DNA of 42,730 nucleotides, taken from assembly GCA_012520235.1 (NCBI GenBank), contig JAAYOR010000052.1, forward strand, positions 1 through 42,730, written 5' to 3'. Below, one piece after another: positions 8,307 to 14,905 of the stretch; the stretch's first letter is position 1, and each line of letters starts with the position of its first letter. The notes under the pieces were generated by a model that made no database searches, was not told the DNA's origin, and was given only the letters and a program-made list of their open reading frames with translations. The translations under genes were made by a program, and so were the position numbers. Source of the stretch: Fretibacterium sp. Lineage in GTDB: Bacteria; Synergistota; Synergistia; Synergistales; Aminobacteriaceae.

Positions 8307-9412
8307 CAATGAACTGGGCCTTGGGGTTTCTTCTGGGTGTGCTCGCTACCCTTCTTGCCGGTTTTGTCTTTGACCCTCACCTCTTCCGATCGAGAAGGAA
8401 GCGATCGGAAAACCCGATGAAAGAGGCCATCTCCCGCCGTCTCTCAAGGGGGCCTGTTATCGTGGCTGTAGGCGGCGGGACAGGGCTCTCCACCCTCTTG
8501 CGCGGCATGAAGGCCTTCACCCGCAATATCACTGCCGTCGTGGCTGTGACCGATGAAGGAGGGAGCTCCGGCAGGCTCAGGATGGAATGGGGCGTGCTTC
8601 CCCCCGGAGACGTGCGCAACTGCATGGTGGCGTTAGCTGAAAATGACAACGCGCTCAAACAGCTGCTGAACTTTCGTTTCGACCGGGGCGAGCTGGCCGG
8701 ACACAGCCTGGGCAATCTCTTCCTTCTGGCGATATCGGAGCTGTGCGGGGATTTCCGGTTGGCCGTTGAGCACATGAATCACCTGCTGGCCATAAGAGGG
8801 AGGGTCCTTCCCGTGACCACGGAGGCCATCACCCTTGTGGGCCTGACGCGAGATGAAGAAGAAGTGCGCGGGGAGCTCGACATCTCCCGTTATGGGCGTG
8901 AGCTGAAGGCGATATGGCTTGAGCCCCAGGACGCCCAACCTCTGCCCGACGTGCTGCGCGCGGCAACCGGCGCGGACTTGATCGTTTTAGGACCCGGAAG
9001 CCTTTTCACCAGTGTGCTCCCAAACCTTCTTCTACCCGAATTTGCTTCCCGTCTGCGGGACGCGCCGGCTCCGAAGGTCTACATCTCCAACCTGATGACC
9101 CAGCCTGAGGAGACAGAGGGGATGTCCCTTTTGGAGCATATCGAATGGGTGACGTCCGCCCTGGGGACTGTGCCGGATTGTGTTGTCGCCAACAATGAGC
9201 CCATTCCGGAGGATATCGTCGCCGCTTACAGACAGGACGGGGCAGCGCCCCTCTATCTCTCTCCCAGGGCCAGAGAGCGCCTCAGAGGCCTGGGCTGCAG
9301 GACCATTGAGGCCCCTCTTGTTCAGACCACGGAGGATCGTCTTGTGCGGCACGACCCTCTGAAGCTGGCCGCGCTCCTCTTCCGCCTGTGCCGCAACCTG
9401 GAGAGAGAGTGA
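8303..9412 (+). CDS. yvcK: YvcK/gluconeogenesis-factor family protein with N-terminal membrane anchor
   Basis: The protein has 369 residues. The CofD-like Rossmann core begins VAVGGGTGLSTLLRG and continues with VTDEGGSSGRLR, NLLLPEF and VVANNEPIP, all typical of YvcK (GlmR), a UDP-sugar-binding factor needed on gluconeogenic carbon sources and for peptidoglycan precursor supply. An N-terminal hydrophobic segment (about residues 5-24, then a basic HLFRSRRKR stretch) precedes the core and predicts a membrane-tethered form with the enzyme-like domain in the cytoplasm. The well-studied Bacillus protein (~317 aa) lacks this. The start ATG at 8303 overlaps the rapZ stop by 4 bases. whiA follows after 1 base. 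Confidence 0.94.
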   Translation: MTMNWALGFLLGVLATLLAGFVFDPHLFRSRRKRSENPMKEAISRRLSRGPVIVAVGGGTGLSTLLRGMKAFTRNITAVVAVTDEGGSSGRLRMEWGVLPPGDVRNCMVALAENDNALKQLLNFRFDRGELAGHSLGNLFLLAISELCGDFRLAVEHMNHLLAIRGRVLPVTTEAITLVGLTRDEEEVRGELDISRYGRELKAIWLEPQDAQPLPDVLRAATGADLIVLGPGSLFTSVLPNLLLPEFASRLRDAPAPKVYISNLMTQPEETEGMSLLEHIEWVTSALGTVPDCVVANNEPIPEDIVAAYRQDGAAPLYLSPRARERLRGLGCRTIEAPLVQTTEDRLVRHDPLKLAALLFRLCRNLERE

Positions 9413-9413
9413 T

Positions 9414-10301
9414 ATGTCATCTTTATTAAATGAAAGCCTCTGGGACGAATGGTCCGCGTACCCTCACCAGAGCCAGGCTCTCTCAACGGCCGAATGCGCC
9501 GGCATCCTTACTGCCCTCCCGGGCAAGGGAGTGCCTTTCCTTGTGAAAAACGCCCGACTTTGGGTTTTAAGGCGCCTTTTGAAAATATGGAAGCGGACCG
9601 ACTGGCGAGATCGCTGGAATGTTGCCTCTTTTCTGTCCGTCTCCTCCGGCAAAAAGCGGCGCGTGCAGCTTGCCCTTCCTCAATCTCTCAAGGAAACGGC
9701 CGACAGCTATGCGGACGAGGAGTTTCTCTCAAGCCCTCTCACCCCCCTGCACTGGGCCTGGATACGAGGTGTGTGGGGCTGCTGTGGCGGGCTTTATGCC
9801 CCCAAATCCGGCTATTACCTGGTGATTCGGCTCTCCTCCGAAAAAACCTCTCCCCCTCTGAAGAGGCTTCTGAGCCGCTCGCGCATCTCCTGGGGCTCTC
9901 GCATCTTTCGTGGCAGCGAGGAACTCATCCTGAGAGATCAGCAGAATATCGTGACCTTCCTCTGCCGGTTGGGATTGAACGCCGCTTCGCTGCGCATGGA
10001 AGAGAAGGCCATCGTGCGCTCGATACGAGACAACGCCAATCGCGCCCGCAACTGCGATACTGCCAACATCAAGCGCGTCCTCAGAGCAGCTCGGGAGCAG
10101 ACGAGGCTGGCCCGGAAGATACAGGACGCCTCCCTTCTTGAGGAGCTCCCTTTTTCGATGAGAGAGCTCGTCAGGGCCCGCCTGGAGAACCCGGACGCAT
10201 CCCTCTCAGAGCTAGGGGCAGTTTTATCTCCTCCTGTCACCAAAAGTACGGTAAAATATCGGTGGCAGCGCTTAAGCTCATACGTTGACTTGAAACTTTG
10301 A
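9414..10301 (+). CDS. whiA: DNA-binding protein WhiA-like
   Basis: The protein has 295 residues; WhiA is usually 300-325. The C-terminus carries the WhiA helix-turn-helix: a run like VRARLENPDASLSELGAVL followed by SPPVTKSTVKYRWQRL (about residues 250-290). The N-terminal two-thirds should be the degenerate LAGLIDADG-homing-endonuclease-like domain; VWGCCGGLYAP (about 118-128) fits its conserved core. WhiA is a sporulation regulator in Streptomyces and in Bacillus affects cell division and chromosome segregation. Its role in this organism is unknown. The identification leans on the C-terminal motif and on position 1 base after yvcK in the conserved rapZ-yvcK-whiA cluster. The start ATG has GGAGAGAG just upstream, inside the end of yvcK. 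Confidence 0.9.
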   Translation: MSSLLNESLWDEWSAYPHQSQALSTAECAGILTALPGKGVPFLVKNARLWVLRRLLKIWKRTDWRDRWNVASFLSVSSGKKRRVQLALPQSLKETADSYADEEFLSSPLTPLHWAWIRGVWGCCGGLYAPKSGYYLVIRLSSEKTSPPLKRLLSRSRISWGSRIFRGSEELILRDQQNIVTFLCRLGLNAASLRMEEKAIVRSIRDNANRARNCDTANIKRVLRAAREQTRLARKIQDASLLEELPFSMRELVRARLENPDASLSELGAVLSPPVTKSTVKYRWQRLSSYVDLKL

Positions 10302-10323
10302 CAATGTAAAAGCACAGTATACA
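10298..10323 (+). promoter_or_regulatory. Weak candidate promoter ahead of pgk
   Basis: TTGACA (10298-10303) and TATACA (10318-10323) are good hexamers, but the spacer is only 14 bases. Shifting the -35 box by one base gives 15. The site overlaps the end of whiA and is 130 bp upstream of pgk. The spacing makes this doubtful. Confidence 0.3.
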
Positions 10324-10454
10324 AGGGCCTTTAGGGTTCCTCCGACTCAGTCGCTTTGACGATCATGGACCGCTGCCGCTGGCTTCAAACGAATAAATCG
10401 GCTCTTTCTTATGTTTTCACGTTGTTTATCTTCACTTGACGGATCTGGGAGGGC

Positions 10455-11651
10455 ATGGCAATGAGGCTGAAAACTTTTACCACTGAGGATGTCAGGGACA
10501 AAAAGGTGTTGGTGCGCGTCGATTTCAACGTCCCTTTCAAAGACGGGCGCGTGACGGATGATGCTCGCATTCGCGCTCATACCTCCACGGTTAAGAAGCT
10601 CATGGACGCCGGAGCGCGCGTAGCTCTGGTCTCGCACTTCGGACGTCCCAAGGGAGCGGTGGATCCTGCGCTCTCCCTGGGGCTAATAGCCCCGGACGTA
10701 CAAAGAGCCTATGGGGTTAAAGTCCGCTTCGTAGGGGAGTCCATCGGACCCGAGGTCCTCAAGGGCCTTGACTCCCTCTCTCAGGGTGAGCTCTTGCTGC
10801 TTGAGAACGTGCGGTTCCATCCGGAGGAGCAAAAAAACGATCCTGCCTTCGCTCAAAAGCTGGCGGAGCCGTTTGATGTCTTTATCATGGACGCTTTCAG
10901 TGCCGCTCATAGGGCTGACGCCTCCACGTGCGGCGTCATCCCCTTCCTTCCTTCTTTTGCAGGAGATGTTCTGCTACGCGAAGGGGAGATGCTTGGAGCT
11001 GTCAACGAAAACCCGGCCCAACCCTACGTCCTCATACTCGGAGGCGCCAAGGTCTCGGACAAAATAGCCGTGGTGGAGAATCTTTTGGAGAAGGTCTCGA
11101 CGGTCCTTGTAGGAGGAGGGATGGCCTACACGTTCCTCAAGGCTCAGGGCCATGACGTGGGAAGATCACTGTGCGAGACGGAACGCCTGGATTTTGCACG
11201 AGACATGCTGAAAAAAGCCCGGGAACTTGGAGTCAAGGTCCTTTTGCCTGTGGACAGCGTCGCAGCGACGGGACTGGACGCTCTGGAGACGGAGGTGTTC
11301 CAGACGGGAGACGCCTTTGAGAACAAGATGGGGCTGGATATCGGCCCCAGGACCGCCTCACTCTTTTCCGAGGCTCTGAGAGGGGCTCGCACCGTTCTCT
11401 GGAATGGGCCCATGGGGGTTTTTGAGAACCCGCTGTTTGCAGAAGGGACAAGAGCTCTCTGTCAGGCTGCAGCGGAGGCCACGCGGTCCGGAGCCACTAC
11501 GGTGATTGGCGGAGGCGACACGGCTGCTGCCATCCATCAGTTCGGCTTTGCCGAGAAGGTCTCTCACGTTTCGACCGGGGGAGGGGCCAGCCTGGAGTTT
11601 TGTGAGGGCAAGAAGCTGCCCGGCATGGCGCCTTTTGAGCTTGAAAGCTGA
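10455..11651 (+). CDS. pgk: Phosphoglycerate kinase
   Basis: The protein has 398 residues, the normal length. It catalyses the transfer of phosphate between 1,3-bisphosphoglycerate and ADP in glycolysis and gluconeogenesis. Seen motifs are VLVRVDFNVPF near the N-terminus (substrate site), SHFGRPKG, LLLENVRFHPEE, the nucleotide site LGGAKVSDKI, WNGPMGVFE and the C-terminal GGGDTAAA with STGGGASLEF. Start ATG at 10455 follows GGGAGGG by a few bases; a second ATG two codons on is also possible. tpiA follows 78 bp downstream and the two are probably co-transcribed, a common glycolytic pair. No gap gene is seen next to them. Confidence 0.98.
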   Translation: MAMRLKTFTTEDVRDKKVLVRVDFNVPFKDGRVTDDARIRAHTSTVKKLMDAGARVALVSHFGRPKGAVDPALSLGLIAPDVQRAYGVKVRFVGESIGPEVLKGLDSLSQGELLLLENVRFHPEEQKNDPAFAQKLAEPFDVFIMDAFSAAHRADASTCGVIPFLPSFAGDVLLREGEMLGAVNENPAQPYVLILGGAKVSDKIAVVENLLEKVSTVLVGGGMAYTFLKAQGHDVGRSLCETERLDFARDMLKKARELGVKVLLPVDSVAATGLDALETEVFQTGDAFENKMGLDIGPRTASLFSEALRGARTVLWNGPMGVFENPLFAEGTRALCQAAAEATRSGATTVIGGGDTAAAIHQFGFAEKVSHVSTGGGASLEFCEGKKLPGMAPFELES

Positions 11652-11660
11652 CGGATAAAA

Positions 11661-11695
11661 CTCAGACAGGCAGGGGCTAAAGCCTGCGCCCTGAG
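11661..11695 (+). other. Two-tier hairpin between pgk and tpiA
   Basis: CTCAG (11661-11665) pairs with CTGAG (11691-11695), and inside it GCAGG (11670-11674) pairs with CCTGC (11683-11687). No T-run follows, so it is not a classic terminator. It could set mRNA stability or relative expression of the two glycolytic genes. The role is inference. Confidence 0.4.
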
Positions 11696-11729
11696 ACAAA
11701 AAATGCTGGCGATAAGGAGACAGACGAAA

Positions 11730-12515
11730 ATGAAAAAAATCCATCTCTATGGGAACTGGAAGATGAACATGACCTGCACAGAGACAGGCGCCTTTTTTAA
11801 GGACCTGCTTGCAGAAGGCGCCGATCTTAAAGACTCTATAGGCGAATCTTTGGAATTGGCCGTTTTTCCACCTTTCACCTCCCTGTGGGCCGCCGTTTCA
11901 AAAGTGGAACGTTTGAAGGAGGCGGATTTCCCTGAAGTTCTCCTGGGAGCTCAAAACGTTTATTTTGAGCTTAAAGGGGCCTTCACCGGCGAGGTCTCTT
12001 TTCCCATGCTGAATGAATGCGGCTGTACTCATGTCATCCTCGGACACAGCGAGCGCCGTCACGTCTTTGGCGAGAGCGAGGAACTCATACACAAAAAAGT
12101 TGCAGCGTGCCTGGACGCAGAGCTCACGCCCGTCCTGTGCTATGGAGAAAAACTGGAGGAGCGCGAGGGGGGCAAGACCTTTGAGGTGATGGAGCGTCAG
12201 CTCCGCTCCGCTTTAGCAGGGATGGACCAGGACGCTCTGTCCCGGATAGTCTATGCCTACGAGCCCGTCTGGGCCATAGGGACAGGACGTTCTGCGACCT
12301 CAGAGGAGGCTCAGGAGGTCTGTGCCTGGACCAAAAAACTTCTGGCAGAACTGGGACAGGGAGAGTTCCCTTCCACTGTGCTGTACGGGGGCAGCGTCAG
12401 CGCTGCCAATGCACGCGAGCTGTTCTCGATGCAGGCCATTGATGGCGGTCTGGTTGGAGGAGCTTCCCTGAAAGCAAAGTCCTTCCTGGATATTTACAGA
12501 GCCTATGTAAATTGA
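11730..12515 (+). CDS. tpiA: Triosephosphate isomerase
   Basis: The protein has 261 residues from the chosen start; the family is about 250. It interconverts dihydroxyacetone phosphate and glyceraldehyde 3-phosphate. Catalytic residues are all visible: GNWKMN with K11, GHSERR with H106, and YEPVWAIGTG with E178. The phosphate-binding LYGGSVSAANA lies near the C-terminus. I chose the ATG at 11730 because AAGGAG lies upstream (11713-11718) and because the protein then begins directly with the family's first strand. An in-frame ATG at 11703 would add nine residues but has no ribosome-binding site. Confidence 0.97.
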   Translation: MKKIHLYGNWKMNMTCTETGAFFKDLLAEGADLKDSIGESLELAVFPPFTSLWAAVSKVERLKEADFPEVLLGAQNVYFELKGAFTGEVSFPMLNECGCTHVILGHSERRHVFGESEELIHKKVAACLDAELTPVLCYGEKLEEREGGKTFEVMERQLRSALAGMDQDALSRIVYAYEPVWAIGTGRSATSEEAQEVCAWTKKLLAELGQGEFPSTVLYGGSVSAANARELFSMQAIDGGLVGGASLKAKSFLDIYRAYVN

Positions 12516-12578
12516 GCCGTTTTCATTTTATTTAAAATAAATTAACTCAGCGCTTCATAAATCAAAGGAGGTTGTAAC

Positions 12579-14249
12579 ATGAAAAAGCACTTGCGATTCA
12601 CTGTTCTATGTCTTCTTCTGGCAGCCCTCACGTCGCCTGCCTGGAGTGCCGTCCCTCAGGATGCCCTGAGCGCTCCGGGTGAAGAATCTGTCTATGCTCT
12701 TTTAAACCTGAAGGACGCAGGAGGATTAGCCCGGTACCTTCTCTCGCCCGCAAATATTGAGCTCATCACTCCTCTCCTGGGGGAGGAAGAAGCTCAGCTG
12801 CTTCAAATGATTTCTACCATTGCCGCAGGGGTACCCTCTCAGGAGCTGGCCCTTCTGGCAGGGACCGATGCCGAGCAAAGGCCCTTCCTCCAACTTGCCG
12901 TGGCCCTGCCCTCGGAGGCTCAGGCTAAGCTTGACCTTGTCTCCTCCGGCCAGGCGGGCCCTGAGGACATCGTCACGCTTCTGATGGGTGAGGGCGCGCT
13001 TTCGCTGGCAGGCGGATTTGCCCCCGAGGTGCAAGAGGCCTCCTTTGGGCCTTTTTACAGCCTTGATGGACAGGTGGCGATAACAGCGCGTGACAACCTG
13101 ATGCTCTTCACCCTCTCTCCGGAGGAGCTGGGTCGAAGCGTGGCGGCTCTGGAAGAGCCCGAGAAACGCCTTGCCCTGAAACGCCGTTACGAAAGCCGCG
13201 ACTTTTTATATCTGCATCTTGATGCCGCGACCCTCTTCGCAATCGCAAAGTCGCAGGGGGCGAACTCGTCGGAAGAGGAAGTTTTCGACGCCATTCAAGC
13301 CGCCTTTCAGGCCCCTCTTGACCTGGAGTTTGATTTCGCAACCCTGCCGGACCGCACCCGCCTCTCTATGGGAGCGAATCTGAAGGAGGCCCTCGCCTCC
13401 GAATACCTCGCGCGGCTGGAGGAAATGCCTTCTATCCCGGGCGGCCATCTTCACCTGAAGGGCAAGGGGCGCCCTCTTTTTGCCGTGGGAGGACGCACTG
13501 CCTTCAGATTCTCTGATCTCGAATCGACACACCCCATGGCGGCTGCTTTCCTCAAAGAGGTCGTGGATCTTTTCTCGGAGATAGGCGTCATGGAGGAGGA
13601 CATCGAAGCTCTGCTCTCCGACACCCTCTCCTTTGTCGTGGGAGGCTCCGCCACCCTGCAGGGAGTGGATATTCCCGGCGTTTACCTTGCAGTCAACGGC
13701 AAAGATGGCGCTGCGGCCAGGATACTGAGCAAGATCCTTGAGGAAAAGTCCTTCGCGGAATCCGTCCCCCTTGCTCCTCTGTCCCTGGAAGGGTGGGACT
13801 CCCTCTTCTCTCTGGACCCGGCTTTGCTTCCCTTCCCGGTCGTCTTTGGGGTCAAAGGAGAGATGCTTTTTCTCGGGATAGCCGAGCCGACGACTTTTGA
13901 CGATCAGCCGGAGCTGACGGAAAACGTCCAGGCCCTCTTGGAGGAGAGCTCAATTGGGGTAGGTTTCCTCGATTTTGACGCCATATGGAGCTGGTTAAAG
14001 AAAGAGATGGACAGCGATGAGTCTCTCCTGGTCGCCATGATGGGGCTTGAGCCCCCTATCCTGGAGGGCATCAGGACGGTTCTGGGAGCCCGTCTCTCCG
14101 TGCCCTTCCTGTCTTTTTGCACGTCGAGCATAGAGACAGCTTTCGTGGACTTTGTCATTGCAGAGGTTCCGGAGGACGAGCGCCTCATTCCCAGGGTCAT
14201 CCAGGTTGTGAAGGCGTTCCTGGGAGCTCAGGAAGGCGAGTCTGAATGA
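12579..14249 (+). CDS. Exported protein of unknown function
   Basis: I do not recognise this 556-residue protein. It begins with a clear Sec signal peptide (MKKHLRF, a hydrophobic core, then SPAWSA-V, cleavage near residue 24) and has no further membrane segment, so it is likely periplasmic. The body is acidic and rich in Leu, Ala and Glu, with amphipathic stretches such as LLNLKDAGGLARYLLSP and an alternation of LxLxLD beta-type segments. That texture resembles the DUF3352-type secreted proteins, but the match is loose and I do not assert it. The start is firm: AAAGGAGG is followed by a 7-8 base spacer and ATG. It stands alone between tpiA (63 bp upstream) and a long structured gap. Confidence 0.8.
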   Translation: MKKHLRFTVLCLLLAALTSPAWSAVPQDALSAPGEESVYALLNLKDAGGLARYLLSPANIELITPLLGEEEAQLLQMISTIAAGVPSQELALLAGTDAEQRPFLQLAVALPSEAQAKLDLVSSGQAGPEDIVTLLMGEGALSLAGGFAPEVQEASFGPFYSLDGQVAITARDNLMLFTLSPEELGRSVAALEEPEKRLALKRRYESRDFLYLHLDAATLFAIAKSQGANSSEEEVFDAIQAAFQAPLDLEFDFATLPDRTRLSMGANLKEALASEYLARLEEMPSIPGGHLHLKGKGRPLFAVGGRTAFRFSDLESTHPMAAAFLKEVVDLFSEIGVMEEDIEALLSDTLSFVVGGSATLQGVDIPGVYLAVNGKDGAAARILSKILEEKSFAESVPLAPLSLEGWDSLFSLDPALLPFPVVFGVKGEMLFLGIAEPTTFDDQPELTENVQALLEESSIGVGFLDFDAIWSWLKKEMDSDESLLVAMMGLEPPILEGIRTVLGARLSVPFLSFCTSSIETAFVDFVIAEVPEDERLIPRVIQVVKAFLGAQEGESE

Positions 14250-14285
14250 GGCGGCTTCAAGTCTGACCCCCTCATGCCGCTTTTG

Positions 14286-14319
14286 CCCGGAGGAGGCGGA
14301 GCCTGGCCGATCCTCCGGG
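14286..14319 (+). other. Hairpin just downstream of the exported-protein gene
   Basis: CCCGGAGGA (14286-14294) pairs perfectly with TCCTCCGGG (14311-14319) around a 16-base loop. It lies 36 bp after the stop codon and could act as a transcript end or stabiliser, but no U-run follows it. Confidence 0.45.
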
Positions 14320-14333
14320 GTTTCTGGTGGTGT

Positions 14334-14392
14334 GACGGACCTTTTCCCCGATCCTTTGCGATCGGGGATTTCCATTACGTCATCGGTCCGTC
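14334..14392. other. Nested double inverted repeat
   Basis: The inner stem CCCCGATC/GATCGGGG (14346-14353 with 14360-14367) has a 6-base loop. The outer stem GACGGACC/GGTCCGTC (14334-14341 with 14385-14392) encloses it, with 4 bases on the left and 17 on the right. Two perfect 8-bp stems nested in one 59-bp segment suggest a folded RNA or a protein-binding site. The function is unknown. Confidence 0.5.
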
Positions 14393-14464
14393 TGGGGCGT
14401 TGCTTATCTACACGCAAATGCAGCACCCTGAGAGAGGCAGGCTTTGTTTATTAACTCAAACCTC

Positions 14465-14606
14465 GCATAAGCAGGCGACCGGCTACTTTGGGGCCGTTTT
14501 TCTCCAAGGCCACGAATGCCGTGTCGTATAGCGTAGCTAAACCTACGGGCTTCGCCCTTCGGTCCTGCTTATGCCGAAGCGAAGCCCCCACGGCTTCGTC
14601 TTCGGC
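14465..14606. other. Structured element with long-range inverted repeat and strong hairpin
   Basis: GCATAAGCAGG (14465-14475) and CCTGCTTATGC (14564-14574) form a perfect 11-bp inverted repeat around 88 bases. Overlapping its right arm, 14573-14586 pairs with 14592-14606 as a 14-bp GC-rich stem with one bulged base and a 5-base loop. A GGGC-TTCG-CCC motif lies at about 14547-14557. This could be a mobile repeat end or an RNA element. No known riboswitch signature was recognised. Confidence 0.5.
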
Positions 14607-14643
14607 TGATGCCTCAGTGGCATGGCATGTTGAAAAGAGAATT

Positions 14644-14816
14644 AACCGCGAAATTTTGCATGGCCTGTTTTTCTTTTTTCGTTTCTTTATTCATGTCTTT
14701 TTCGTATCTCTTTTCGTTTTTTTGTTCTTTCTGTGTTTTCTGTGTTGTCCGTGGTTGATAGTTTTTCGTTTTTTCCTTTTCGTGTTTTTTCCGAGCCTTT
14801 CGCGTGGTTCGCGGTT
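14644..14816. repeat. Palindromic interspersed repeat, copy 1 (diverged)
   Basis: AACCGCGAA at 14644-14652 is mirrored by TTCGCGGTT at 14808-14816. Two blocks are shared with copy 2 near 42273-42342: a 20-base block starting at 14647 (CGCGAAATTTTGCATGGCCT) and a 19-base block at 14798-14816. The middle is expanded by a T-rich, low-complexity stretch. Confidence 0.75.
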
Positions 14817-14828
14817 TCTTTTTTTGTA

Positions 14829-14858
14829 TTTATCCGTGTTTATTCGTGTTTATTCGTG
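14829..14858. repeat. Tandem 10-bp repeat, three units
   Basis: The units are TTTATCCGTG, TTTATTCGTG and TTTATTCGTG, directly adjacent. They lie in the T-rich tract about 45 bp ahead of nrdJ. Confidence 0.7.
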
Positions 14859-14905
14859 GTTCTTTTTTAAATGAATGATCCTATGTGACGAAGGAGAGTC
14901 CCAAG

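Larger units (their letters stand above)
14250..14905. other. Long structured, repeat-rich gap upstream of nrdJ
   Basis: I see no convincing gene in this stretch; the open frames are low-complexity or lack ribosome-binding sites. It contains a 9-bp-stem hairpin (14286-14319), a nested double hairpin (14334-14392), an 11-bp inverted repeat 88 bases apart (14465-14475 with 14564-14574), a strong 14-bp bulged hairpin (14573-14606), a small hairpin (14609-14623), then a T-rich tract carrying a palindromic repeat (14644-14816) and a tandem 10-bp repeat (14829-14858). Some of this may be a structured RNA, a repeat element, or IS debris. Confidence 0.6.

Noticed and set aside
14274-14874. Two overlapping open frames in the nrdJ upstream gap
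   Set aside because: No ribosome sites, odd composition (long Phe runs from the T-rich tract), and they cover inverted repeats.
14250-14905. Cobalamin riboswitch upstream of nrdJ
   Set aside because: No B12-box (GCCACTG-type) or the usual core; also, B12-dependent reductases are not the typical targets.
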